Shown here piece by piece: positions 26,868 through 36,464 of a stretch of 64,000 nucleotides of DNA. The stretch spans positions 1 through 64,000 of the forward strand of contig JAKARO010000007.1 of NCBI GenBank assembly GCA_021821885.1, written 5' to 3'. Origin of the DNA: Pseudomonadota bacterium (GTDB taxonomy: Bacteria; Pseudomonadota; Gammaproteobacteria; Acidithiobacillales; Acidithiobacillaceae). The notes under the pieces are model-generated. The model saw only the letters and a list, made by a program, of their open reading frames with translations, was not told the DNA's origin and ran no database searches. The position numbers were made by a program, and so were the translations under genes. How positions within the stretch are numbered: position 1 is the stretch's first letter; every line of letters begins with the position of its first letter.

Positions 26868-27337
26868 AGCCGGCCCCGGGGGACGCCCGGTCCGCCGCGG
26901 AGGCGGCGGCGCTGCGCCTGCTGGCCCGGCGTGAATACGCCAGGGCGGAGCTGTACCGGCGCCTCCGGGAGCGGGGGTTCGACTCCGGGACGATAGATGC
27001 CGTGCTGGAAGACCTGGCGACCCGCGGGCTGCTGAGCGATGCCCGCTTCCGGGAGGCCCGGCTCCGTACCCGGGCAGGCCGGGGACAGGGACCGCTCCTG
27101 GTCCGCCGCGACTGGCGCATGGCCGGTGCCGACGCCCAGGCGGGGGAGGCCCTGCTGCGGGAAACGGACTGGATGGAAGTCGCCCGCCATACCCTGGAAC
27201 GCCGTTTTGGCAGGAACCGCCCGGACAGCCGCCAGGAACTGGCCCGCCAGGCCAGATTCCTTGAGGCGCGAGGCTTTCCGCCAGCCATTGTCCAGCGGGT
27301 TCTCCGGCTGTCTGCCAGCGAGGACGGATCCGTCTGA
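26864..27337 (+). CDS. recX: RecX regulatory protein, non-canonical start
   Basis: RecX binds RecA filaments and limits their growth. The homologous frame starts near 26864 and reads [20 protein letters not shown], then [10 protein letters not shown] and [20 protein letters not shown], matching the first helical repeats of RecX. No ATG, GTG or TTG exists in frame from the recA end to 27002. A GTG at 27002 would drop the first 46 residues, including the most conserved repeat. The frame opens with CTG at 26864, overlapping the recA TGA, with GGAGGAAG just upstream. I take this as a rare CTG start with translational coupling (157 residues); start uncertain, identity firm. Confidence 0.8.
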   Translation: MKPAPGDARSAAEAAALRLLARREYARAELYRRLRERGFDSGTIDAVLEDLATRGLLSDARFREARLRTRAGRGQGPLLVRRDWRMAGADAQAGEALLRETDWMEVARHTLERRFGRNRPDSRQELARQARFLEARGFPPAIVQRVLRLSASEDGSV

Positions 27338-27379
27338 ACAACCGGAAACAAGAGTTTTGACCAGCGCACAGGGAGTGCC

Positions 27380-30019
27380 ATGAAGTCTGCAGCCATCCGA
27401 ACCGCCTTTCTGGATTTTTTTGCCCGGCAGGGGCACACGATTGTGCCCAGCAGCCCCCTGGTGCCCAGAAATGATCCTACCCTGCTGTTTACCAATGCCG
27501 GAATGGTCCAGTTCAAGGATACGTTCCTGGGCCTGGAACCGCGGCCCTACACGCGTGCCGTTTCCACCCAGCGCTGCATGCGGGCGGGCGGCAAGCATAA
27601 CGATCTCGAAAATGTTGGCTATACCGCCCGGCACCACACCTTTTTCGAAATGCTCGGCAACTTTTCCTTTGGAGACTACTTCAAGCGCGATGCGATCCGC
27701 TTTGCCTGGTCCTTCCTGACCGGAACCCTCGGTCTGCCTCCCGAAAAGCTCTGGGTAACCGTGTACGAGAGGGACGACGAGGCGGCCGCCCTCTGGCTAG
27801 ATGAAATGGGTATCGATCCCGCACGGTTTTCGCGCTGTGGCGAAAAAGACAACTTCTGGAGCATGGGGGACACCGGGCCCTGCGGGCCCTGCTCGGAAAT
27901 TTTTTACGACCACGGTCCGGACATTCCGGGAGGACCTCCCGGAAGCCCCGATGCGGATGGCGACCGCTACATCGAAATCTGGAATCTGGTCTTCATGCAG
28001 TTCGACCGCGACCGGCATGGGACGCTGACCCCCCTGCCCAAGCCGTCCGTAGACACCGGCATGGGGCTCGAGCGGCTGGCCGCGGTACTGCAGGGGGTCC
28101 ACAACAATTACGATACCGACCTGTTCCTGCCGCTGATTTCCGCTGCCGCAGACCTCGCCGGCATCCGCTATGGAGCCGGTCCGGACCAGGATACCAGCCT
28201 CCGGGTACTGGCAGACCACATTCGGGCCTGCAGCTTCCTGATCGCGGATGGCGTGCATCCCGGCAATGACGGGCGCGACTATGTGCTGCGGCGGATCATC
28301 CGCCGTGCCGTACGCCACGGACGCAAACTTGGCCTGGAAAAACCCTTTTTCCACCTGCTGGTCCCGCCCCTGGCCGAAAGCATGGGAGACGCCTATCCGG
28401 AACTGCGCCAGTTCCAGGCAGAAATCATGCGCCTGCTCCAGCGGGAAGAGGTCCGTTTCCGCGAGACCCTGGAGCGTGGACTCGAGCTTCTGGACGAATC
28501 CGTCGCTGCCCTTTCCCCGGGAACCCCCATCCCGGGCACAGTCATCTTCCGGCTTTCCGATACGTATGGATTTCCGGTCGACCTGACGGCCGATATTGCC
28601 CGGGAACGGGGGCTGGAAATGGACATGGACGGGTTCGGGGCAGCCCTGCAGGAGCAGCGGGAACGCTCCCGTTCCGCCTGGGCCGGCAGTGGGGCGGTAC
28701 GGGCGGAAAAGGTCTATCATGATCTCGCCATGGAGCTGCCGGCTACCGAGTTTCTGGGCTACGGTGGCTGCGATGGCGCCGGACGCGTCCTCGCCCTCAT
28801 ACGGGACGGGGAAAGGGTAGAACTGCTCGGCGAGGGAGAAACCGGGGCCATCGTTCTGGACCAGACCCCTTTCTATGGCGAGTCGGGGGGCCAGGCCGGG
28901 GACCGGGGATGGCTCTGGCATGGCCAGGAGATCCGTTTCCGGGTTGACGATACCCGGAAGCCCGTGGGGGGACTGCATGTCCACACCGGCGTCGTGGAAA
29001 ACGGTGCGATTTCCCGTGGGGACATCCTGCAGGCCGGAGTCGATGCGGAAGCCAGGGCAGCGACAGCCGCACACCATTCTGCGACCCACCTCCTGCATGC
29101 CGTTCTTCGCCATGTCCTTGGCAGCCATGTACAGCAGAAGGGATCCCTCGTCACGGCCGAGCGCCTGCGTTTCGATTTCAGCCACCCTGAGGCCCCCACT
29201 CCGGAACAGCTGCGCACGATTGAATGGGAGGTCAACGCGGCTATCCGGTCCAACGTGACGGCCGAAACCCGTATCCTGCCCCTGACAGAAGCCCGGGCGC
29301 TCGGTGCCATGGCCCTCTTTGGCGAAAAATACGGGGATGAGGTACGGGTAGTGGCCATGGGTAGCCATTCCCTGGAATTTTGTGGCGGTACCCATGTGCA
29401 GGCGGTGGGGGAAATCGGCGTGTTCCGGCTTCTCTCGGAATCGGCCGTGGCCGCCGGCATCCGCCGGATTGAGGCGGTTGCCGGCGGCGTAGCCATTCAC
29501 GCCATCCAGGCTGATGAGGATCGGCTCCGGGTGGCGGCCGGAATGCTCCGGGCGGCACCGGCAGAACTAGACCAGCGTCTGTCCCAGACCCTGGAGCGGC
29601 TGCGGCAGCTCGAAAAAGCCCTTGAGCAGAGCGGTCGGGAGCGGGCCCAGGCCGCAGGAGCCAGCCTGGCGGAAAGGGCAGAGGACATATCCGGCGTACG
29701 GGTCCTGCTCCAGTCCCTGGATGGCATGGACGCCCGATCCCTGCGCGACGTCCTGGACCGGCTGCGCAGCGAACTGCCTTCCGGCGTGATTGCCCTGGCC
29801 GGCGTGGATCAGGGAAAGGTCGCCCTTGTCACCGCGGTGAGCCGGGATCTGGTAGGGAAAGTCCACGCCGGGGAACTGGTCAACGTGATTGCCACCCCCC
29901 TGGGAGGCCGGGGAGGAGGGCGCCCGGACATGGCCCAGGCTGGTGCCGGGGACGCCTCCGGACTGGCGACCGCCCTGCAGAACGCCCGCGAATGGCTGGG
30001 CCAGCGTTTGGGCGCCTGA
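27380..30019 (+). CDS. alaS: Alanyl-tRNA synthetase
   Basis: An 879-residue class II synthetase with its editing domain. Features in order: [17 protein letters not shown] and [15 protein letters not shown] (motif 1 and 2 region) at the start, [15 protein letters not shown] near 305, editing-site [17 protein letters not shown] near 570 and [13 protein letters not shown] near 670 (zinc ligands H, H, C, H), and the C-terminal coiled coil plus DHHA1-type domain ending [11 protein letters not shown]. Full length. GGGAG lies before the ATG. A secreted thioredoxin-fold gene starts right at its stop codon. Confidence 0.97.
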   Translation: MKSAAIRTAFLDFFARQGHTIVPSSPLVPRNDPTLLFTNAGMVQFKDTFLGLEPRPYTRAVSTQRCMRAGGKHNDLENVGYTARHHTFFEMLGNFSFGDYFKRDAIRFAWSFLTGTLGLPPEKLWVTVYERDDEAAALWLDEMGIDPARFSRCGEKDNFWSMGDTGPCGPCSEIFYDHGPDIPGGPPGSPDADGDRYIEIWNLVFMQFDRDRHGTLTPLPKPSVDTGMGLERLAAVLQGVHNNYDTDLFLPLISAAADLAGIRYGAGPDQDTSLRVLADHIRACSFLIADGVHPGNDGRDYVLRRIIRRAVRHGRKLGLEKPFFHLLVPPLAESMGDAYPELRQFQAEIMRLLQREEVRFRETLERGLELLDESVAALSPGTPIPGTVIFRLSDTYGFPVDLTADIARERGLEMDMDGFGAALQEQRERSRSAWAGSGAVRAEKVYHDLAMELPATEFLGYGGCDGAGRVLALIRDGERVELLGEGETGAIVLDQTPFYGESGGQAGDRGWLWHGQEIRFRVDDTRKPVGGLHVHTGVVENGAISRGDILQAGVDAEARAATAAHHSATHLLHAVLRHVLGSHVQQKGSLVTAERLRFDFSHPEAPTPEQLRTIEWEVNAAIRSNVTAETRILPLTEARALGAMALFGEKYGDEVRVVAMGSHSLEFCGGTHVQAVGEIGVFRLLSESAVAAGIRRIEAVAGGVAIHAIQADEDRLRVAAGMLRAAPAELDQRLSQTLERLRQLEKALEQSGRERAQAAGASLAERAEDISGVRVLLQSLDGMDARSLRDVLDRLRSELPSGVIALAGVDQGKVALVTAVSRDLVGKVHAGELVNVIATPLGGRGGGRPDMAQAGAGDASGLATALQNAREWLGQRLGA

Positions 30020-30637
30020 ATGGAACCGGCCACGGGGATATGCCCGGGGAATCTTTCCCGCCGGATCCGGCGGCTGGCGTGGGCACTGCTGTCTGCGGTG
30101 CTGGTGACCGGGATTCCGGCTGTCCAGGCCAAACCGGCGCCCACGCCGGCGCAGCTCTGGAACCGGATTCTTCCCCACCGGCTGGCCTACATCCAGATCG
30201 GCCATTCCGGCCCGGTCATCTACGACTTCCAGGATCCGGACTGTCCTCCATGCCATGCCCTGTATAAAAGCGAAATGCCGCTGGTCCGGGCACACCGGCT
30301 GACCGTGCGCTATGTGCCCGTAGCGTTTCTCACGAAGGCAAGCGCCGCCGAGGCGGCTGCATGGCTGCAGGCCCCGGACCCGCAGCAGGCACTTGAGCAC
30401 TTCGAGACCCGGATCGGCGCAGCACTGCGAAAGCAGAACTTCCGGTCCATGCCGCAGGCAGCCCCCACCAGACGGACCCGCAGGGCACTCAAACACAATC
30501 TCCGGATGATGGAACAGCTGGGCTTCGAGGGAACCCCTGCCATACTCTACTTTCTCCGGAACGGCAGGATCGGCGCCTTTCCGGGATATGTTTCAGAAAA
30601 GGAGCTGGCCGCAAGGCTTCCCCGCATGAAACCCTGA
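30020..30637 (+). CDS. Periplasmic thioredoxin-fold protein, DsbC/DsbG-like
   Basis: A 205-residue exported protein. An N-terminal signal sequence (LAWALLSAVLVTGIPAVQA) precedes the mature part. The redox motif is CPPC in YDFQDPDCPPCHAL at about residue 78, and the cis-Pro loop is FEGTPAILYF near residue 172. The order thioredoxin motif, helical insert, TP-cis-Pro fits the DsbG/DsbC/DsbA-like group, but the N-terminal dimerisation domain of DsbC/G is nearly absent (only about 40 residues). A disulfide isomerase or reductase role in the periplasm is likely. Starts directly after the alaS stop. Confidence 0.82.
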   Translation: MEPATGICPGNLSRRIRRLAWALLSAVLVTGIPAVQAKPAPTPAQLWNRILPHRLAYIQIGHSGPVIYDFQDPDCPPCHALYKSEMPLVRAHRLTVRYVPVAFLTKASAAEAAAWLQAPDPQQALEHFETRIGAALRKQNFRSMPQAAPTRRTRRALKHNLRMMEQLGFEGTPAILYFLRNGRIGAFPGYVSEKELAARLPRMKP

Positions 30638-30667
30638 ATTCCCCTGCTCCGCACAGGAGAACGAGCG

Positions 30668-30727
30668 ATGAATGCCGGCATAATCCTCGAGTCCGTGCTG
30701 ACCTGTCCGCACTGCGGTTTTTCCCGG
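30668..30727 (+). pseudogene. Small zinc-ribbon gene, 5' part, cut by the ISL3 transposon
   Basis: After AGGAGA, ATG 30668 begins MNAGIILESVLTCPHCGFS. This matches the start of a small conserved protein family, known to me as ending GDCCVFCSYG, with two CxxC knuckles. The frame is broken exactly at the left end of the ISL3-type element (30728). The 3' part resumes at 34398. The coding frame continues into the element for 30 codons only by chance. Confidence 0.75.
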
Positions 30728-30754
30728 GGATATCCGTTTTCCGTGATTGAAATG
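30728..30754 (+). repeat. Left terminal inverted repeat of the ISL3 element
   Basis: Begins GGATATCCG and ends TGATTGAAATG. Pairs with 34363-34389, 22 of 27 positions identical. The 8 bases before it, TTTCCCGG, are the left target-site duplicate. Confidence 0.85.
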
Positions 30755-30866
30755 CCGTGTCGTGGCATCGATGGCCTAGTGGCGCAAAAGCGTGTTGAGT
30801 GATTGATGCAAGTGTCATGTATTGCTATCATAAAGCCGTGTTCAATGATTGTTGGAGTGCAGCAAC

Positions 30867-31673
30867 ATGACCCTCTTTGATGCGCTTGGCTTCCGATGGG
30901 ACAGATCGGCAGTGCCGACTTCCGCACCGGCTCACTCGCTTGAGCGGGTCTGCTTCCGCTTTCACAAGATGCTGCCTGAGTTCGTCTGGGATGCTGCGGT
31001 GCTCGAAGGCAATCCCTTGACCTTCCCCGAGGTCAAGACACTGCTGGACGGCGTGACTGTCGGTGGCCGCAGGATTTCCGATCAGGAGCAAATTCTGAAC
31101 CTTGCGGAAAGCTCCAGGCGCCTTCTGGCGATGGTCAAGAGCGGTCAGTTCTCTCTTTCCAGGACTGTATTCATCGAACTGAACGGCATCGTTGCCCGCA
31201 AGGAAGCCCTGGAATGGGGCATGTTCCGTGGCGAAGGGCAGGAGACGAACTACACGCCGGATGTGGGACTCGGCGAGCGTGGACGCTATACGCCGCTGCC
31301 GACGCTCCCTGGCGCACCGGAACTGAACCGGGTATTCAGCGCAGGCGTGACAGTCCTACAGGAGTGCGAGCCATTCGAGCGTGCAACAGCCTTCTTTCTG
31401 TTCGGAGCTTTGCAGCAGTTCTTCTTCGACGGCAACAAGCGGACTTCACGCTTCATGATGAACGGCGTGCTCATGTCGCATGGCATCGACGCCATCAGCG
31501 TTCCTGCTGCCAGGGCGCAGGAATTCAACGAGAAGATGGTGCGCTTCTATCTCTCGAAGGACGCCACGGAGATGATAGATTTCCTCGCCGGGTGCCACCC
31601 GGATGCAGAGGCAATTCTTCTGCCGCCCGAAGAAGATCGAAACCACGACAGTGGAATGGAGCCGCAATCATGA
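30867..31673 (+). CDS. Fic-fold protein lacking the catalytic His
   Basis: A 268-residue Fic-domain protein. Fic enzymes transfer AMP or related groups to target proteins using HPFx(D/E)GNGR. Here the motif reads QFFFDGNKRTSRF near residues 182-194, so the catalytic His is Gln while the phosphate-binding DGN-K-R is intact. An upstream VLEGNPLT at about residues 51-58 aligns with the inhibitory helix motif (S/T)xxxE(G/N), but the Ser/Thr is Ala. ATG 30867 is used; GGAG lies 10 bases before it. The gene is first in the ISL3 element. It is either inactive for AMPylation or uses another chemistry, or acts by binding. Confidence 0.8.
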   Translation: MTLFDALGFRWDRSAVPTSAPAHSLERVCFRFHKMLPEFVWDAAVLEGNPLTFPEVKTLLDGVTVGGRRISDQEQILNLAESSRRLLAMVKSGQFSLSRTVFIELNGIVARKEALEWGMFRGEGQETNYTPDVGLGERGRYTPLPTLPGAPELNRVFSAGVTVLQECEPFERATAFFLFGALQQFFFDGNKRTSRFMMNGVLMSHGIDAISVPAARAQEFNEKMVRFYLSKDATEMIDFLAGCHPDAEAILLPPEEDRNHDSGMEPQS

Positions 31674-31814
31674 ACTTGACCAGGTTTACTGACAGAATGC
31701 CGAACCCCATGAGCATGACCAGGTATTGATCTACCAGAACGCGCCGCAGTGCTCCGCCTGTAATCGCGTAGCGATTTAGGGGGTGGTGAAGCGGCGCTAT
31801 CGCCCACGGGGCGG
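31674..31814. other. Short gap downstream of the Fic gene
   Basis: The first 55 bases repeat the wording ATGA(A/G)C..GACCAGG(T) twice (31670 and 31709 areas), a short imperfect direct repeat. No gene. This is part of the transposon cargo. Confidence 0.3.
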
Positions 31815-32075
31815 TCATTCCGGTCTCTCCTGCTGCGCGATGTATTGTTTGAGCATGGACAATGGCGCTCCGCCAACAGTCAAAATGCAGTAGCTGCGGC
31901 TCCAGCTCCAGAATGCTGGCTTGCTCCAATAATACTGTTTCAGGTGTGTGGCGAACTCTTTGCGCAGCAATCGGCTGGTGACAGTCTTAAGATTGTTCAC
32001 AAAGGCAGATGGCAACACCTTTGGGGTCAACGCCAGGAGCTGATGCACATGATATGACGACTGATCTCGAACTGA
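31815..32075 (-). pseudogene. tnpA: IS200-type transposase (TnpA) C-terminal fragment
   Basis: The minus frame reads SSYHVHQLLALTPKVLPSAF, LKTVTSRLLRKEFATHLKQY and GGAPLSMLKQYIAQQERPE, the second half of a Y1 (HUH) single-strand transposase; the HUH pair (HVH) and the catalytic Tyr helix (KQYIAQQ) are kept. The N-terminal third is replaced by unrelated sequence, so the open frame to 32393 is a false extension. A remnant of an IS200/IS605-group insertion within the ISL3 cargo. Confidence 0.7.
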
Positions 32076-32319
32076 CGAAAGAGCAGGAGGCGATGTTCCA
32101 ACCGGGCTGCTTCGTGGCCCTGCATCCTGACAGCAAACACCCGGTGCTGGCCGCGTTGGGAAGATCGTCAGCCGCAAGGGCGGCGAGATGCTGGTCGAAT
32201 TCTTCAACGACGAACTGATCGGCAAAACCGGGTTCAGCACGATCCCGCCTGGCCATTGGGGGCCGGTGCCGGAGTTCTTTGTCGAGGAATATAGCCTCTG
32301 GCCAAGAAGCGCGGCATGA
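32054..32319 (+). pseudogene. Unknown small gene with a frameshift
   Basis: From ATG 32054 (MTTDLELTKEQEAMFQPGCF) the first frame runs about 33 codons to HPDSKHPVLA and then degenerates. The frame one base over continues in coding style as KIVSRKGGEMLVEFFNDELI and GHWGPVPEFFVEEYSLWPRS to a stop at 32319. A one-base change near 32155 explains this. The joined product would be about 88 residues, unknown to me. It overlaps the 5' end of the tnpA fragment on the other strand. Confidence 0.5.
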
Positions 32320-32373
32320 AGATGTTTCGCAATCTCATGGCTGGGGTTACACGGCAGCCACGGAGGGCAGGGC

Positions 32374-32469
32374 ATGACCACCGAACAGGCCATTCAGGCC
32401 GGCGATCCGGTTGCTGCGACGGCGGCAACGATTCTGGCTACTCAGCCCGCACAACAGTATTGGGACTAA
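32374..32469 (+). CDS. Tiny open frame, 31 residues
   Basis: ATG 32374 follows GGAGGGCAGGG and encodes MTTEQAIQAGDPVAATAATI and a short tail ending at 32469, 3 bases before the next start. The ribosome site and spacing suggest it is translated, perhaps as a leader or small partner of the next gene. No homology known to me. Confidence 0.4.
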   Translation: MTTEQAIQAGDPVAATAATILATQPAQQYWD

Positions 32470-32472
32470 TCC

Positions 32473-32946
32473 ATGACCACGACCACGCTATGCAGTGCCA
32501 ACGATCTGGCGAAACGCCTTCTTCCGGGCAGCGATTTCGATACGGCCAATGCTTTTGCGGTCAGTCACGTTTCCGCCGCCATCGAAAATTTTGCAGAGTG
32601 GAAGTCTCTCAACCGCACGAGCGCATGGATCGACCTAGAAGCCATCGTGCGTGAAGTGCGCGAGATGAATATGTCCTGGCAAAGCAAGGACGCCATCGTG
32701 GGCGCATTGCAGACCGCGCAGAACGCATCCTTTGCCTGCGAATGGGCGCTGCCTGGGTTCAAGTTCAATGAGTCCGGCTTTCTGGCTGCAGGAGCGCATG
32801 AGGCACCGTTCACCTGCAAGTATTGCGGAATTCCAAGCTGGATTGATTCGTCCGACCAATCGCCACCACCTGACTACTGCCATGAGATCGACCACGGCAT
32901 GGTAGAAGATTGGGCCATGTTCGGCTCCCGTCCGGCAGAGTCATGA
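32473..32946 (+). CDS. Unknown protein, 157 residues, cysteine/histidine cluster
   Basis: A soluble protein with a helical N-terminal part (NDLAKRLLPG, AIVREVREMNMSWQSKDAI) and a C-terminal metal-site candidate: CKYCGIPSWID near residue 116 followed by CHEIDHGM near 136. The C-x2-C and C-H-x3-H groups could bind one zinc, as in small HNH-like or zinc-finger modules, but I see no convincing HNH. It lies directly before the transposase (3-base gap) and is presumably co-expressed with it. Could be an accessory transposition protein or cargo. Not recognised. Confidence 0.6.
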   Translation: MTTTTLCSANDLAKRLLPGSDFDTANAFAVSHVSAAIENFAEWKSLNRTSAWIDLEAIVREVREMNMSWQSKDAIVGALQTAQNASFACEWALPGFKFNESGFLAAGAHEAPFTCKYCGIPSWIDSSDQSPPPDYCHEIDHGMVEDWAMFGSRPAES

Positions 32947-32949
32947 GTC

Positions 32950-34359
32950 ATGCCCGCGAATATTCTGAATCTGCCCTGCTACAAGGTACTTGGCATCCAA
33001 GAGAACGAACACGACTACCACGTTGACGTTGAAGCAGCGGAACCGCCCAAATCATGTCCACACTGCCAGTCGAACAACCTCGTAGGCTTTGGTCGCCGGG
33101 AACAGATGGTCAAAGACCTGCCGATGCACGGGCGGCGTGTTGGCCTCTACATCAACACCCGGCGCTATCAATGCCGGGGTTGCGGAAAGACGTTCTATGA
33201 ACCGCTACCAGAGATCGACGATAAGCGGCTGATGACCAGGCGGCTGGCGCAGTGGATGGGCAAGCAGGCTATAAAGCGCACCTTCGCCAGCATCGCGGAA
33301 GAGGCCGGTTGTACGGAGTTCACTGTCCGGTCGGTATTCAGCGACTATGTGAATGAGCTGGAAAAGACGATCCGATTCGAGACCCCGAAGTGGATGGGCA
33401 TTGATGAAATCCATCTCATCAAGCCGCGTGGTGTCATCACCAGCATCCAGAACAACACCATCGTCGAGCTACTGGCGAACCGCAACAAGGAAACCGTGGT
33501 GCGCTTCCTGCACCACCTGGAAGGCAAGGAGCGCATCCAGTACGTCGCCATGGATATGTGGACGCCCTACCGCGACGCGGTGCAGGCGGTCATTCCTGAC
33601 GCCCGCATCGTCATCGACAAGTTCCACATCGTCCGCATGGCGAATGACGCCGTGGAGAAGGTCAGGAAGAGCTTGCGCGAACAACTGACGCCCAGGCAGC
33701 GCCGGGGCCTGATGCACGATCGCTTCGTGTTGCTCAAGCGCGAGCGCGACCTGAACGACAAGGAACGGTTGAACCTGGACGGCTGGACGAAGAACTACCC
33801 GGAGATTGGTGAAGCCTACCGGCTCAAGGAGCAGTTCTTCGGCGTCTACGATGCCTCGTCACCAGACGAGGCACAGGCCAAGTTCATCCAGTGGCAGAAG
33901 AGTATTCCGTCCGAAATTGCAGACGCCTTTGCCGATATCGGGCGGGCGTGGGGCAATTGGACGATGCCGATCCTCAATTACTTCAATCATCCCGTCACCA
34001 ACGCCTACACCGAGAGTCTAAACAGCCTGATCCGGGTGATGAATCGTCTTGGCCGGGGCTACAGCTTCGAGGCGCTACGGGCCAAGATTCTGTTTGCGGA
34101 AGGGGCGCACAAGCTGTCCAGGCCGAAGTTTGAGCGCAAGGAACGTCGGAAGGCGGAACCGGAGCCAGACATGATGTACGGACTACCCGGTAACTTCAAG
34201 AGCTTCGAGACGGGTGAATCATTGGTACGCATAGTGCCGAAACCGGCTCCCGAGCCGAGGCCCTACACCCCGAAATCAACCGATGCTGAAAAGCCGGAGA
34301 AAAACTATGGAGCAGACATTTCAGCACTGATCCGCATGATCGAAAACGGTGAGCTATGA
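32950..34359 (+). CDS. ISL3-family transposase
   Basis: A 469-residue DDE transposase. The N-terminal zinc ribbon CPHCQSNN...YQCRGCGKTF (residues 36-75) and an HTH region are followed by the catalytic core: first Asp in KWMGIDEIHLI near 155, second in VAMDMWTPYRDAVQ near 205, and Glu in HPVTNAYTESLNSLIRVMN near 355. The SNxxES-type ending is characteristic of ISL3. The C-terminal 60 residues are Pro-rich and basic-acidic. All catalytic residues are intact, so the transposon may still be active. The right inverted repeat begins 4 bases after the stop. Confidence 0.93.
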   Translation: MPANILNLPCYKVLGIQENEHDYHVDVEAAEPPKSCPHCQSNNLVGFGRREQMVKDLPMHGRRVGLYINTRRYQCRGCGKTFYEPLPEIDDKRLMTRRLAQWMGKQAIKRTFASIAEEAGCTEFTVRSVFSDYVNELEKTIRFETPKWMGIDEIHLIKPRGVITSIQNNTIVELLANRNKETVVRFLHHLEGKERIQYVAMDMWTPYRDAVQAVIPDARIVIDKFHIVRMANDAVEKVRKSLREQLTPRQRRGLMHDRFVLLKRERDLNDKERLNLDGWTKNYPEIGEAYRLKEQFFGVYDASSPDEAQAKFIQWQKSIPSEIADAFADIGRAWGNWTMPILNYFNHPVTNAYTESLNSLIRVMNRLGRGYSFEALRAKILFAEGAHKLSRPKFERKERRKAEPEPDMMYGLPGNFKSFETGESLVRIVPKPAPEPRPYTPKSTDAEKPEKNYGADISALIRMIENGEL

Positions 34360-34362
34360 ACC

Positions 34363-34389
34363 CGTTTCAATCACGAAAATCGGACAGCC
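34363..34389 (+). repeat. Right terminal inverted repeat of the ISL3 element
   Basis: Complementary to 30728-30754 with 22 of 27 matches. The following 8 bases, TTTCCTGG, are the right target-site duplicate. Confidence 0.85.
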
Positions 34390-34468
34390 TTTCCTGGAAG
34401 CAGGGCATGCCAACCGATGCCTGCCAGTTCTACCAGGAGTGTCCATCCTGCCACACCCTGTTGCTGCG
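34390..34468 (+). pseudogene. Small zinc-ribbon gene, 3' part
   Basis: The frame resumes after the target duplicate as KQGMPTDACQFYQECPSCHT and LLLRP, giving the second CxxC knuckle of the gene begun at 30668. Across the element the reading is CGFS-RKQGMPTDACQ, in frame. The usual C-terminal GDCCVFCSYG block is absent: the frame runs into the 3' end of acs and stops after a few codons. The gene was thus already shortened, or its end was lost together with neighbouring sequence. Confidence 0.65.
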
Positions 34469-34470
34469 TC

Positions 34471-36402
<1,932 letters not shown>

Positions 36403-36464
36403 GGGCAGTTCCATCGTTGCAAAAAACGGGTTTATGGTACACCCCGCGGGGCAATATTCCCTAG

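Larger units (their letters stand above)
30728..34389 (+). mobile_element. ISL3-family transposon with cargo genes (3,662 bp)
   Basis: Terminal inverted repeats of 27 bp lie at 30728-30754 and 34363-34389 and match at 22 of 27 positions; the inner part CGTGATTGAAA is perfect. The element is flanked by TTTCCCGG (30720-30727) and TTTCCTGG (34390-34397), an 8-bp target duplication with one change, as expected for ISL3. Removing the element and one repeat restores the frame of the small zinc-ribbon gene. It carries a Fic-fold gene, an IS200-type tnpA fragment, a frameshifted gene, a 31-codon frame, an unknown 157-residue protein gene and the transposase, the last gene before the right end. Confidence 0.85.

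Noticed and set aside
31815-32393. Full-length 192-residue TnpA
   Set aside because: Only the part up to about 32075 matches the IS200 transposase; the N-terminal extension is antisense to another gene.
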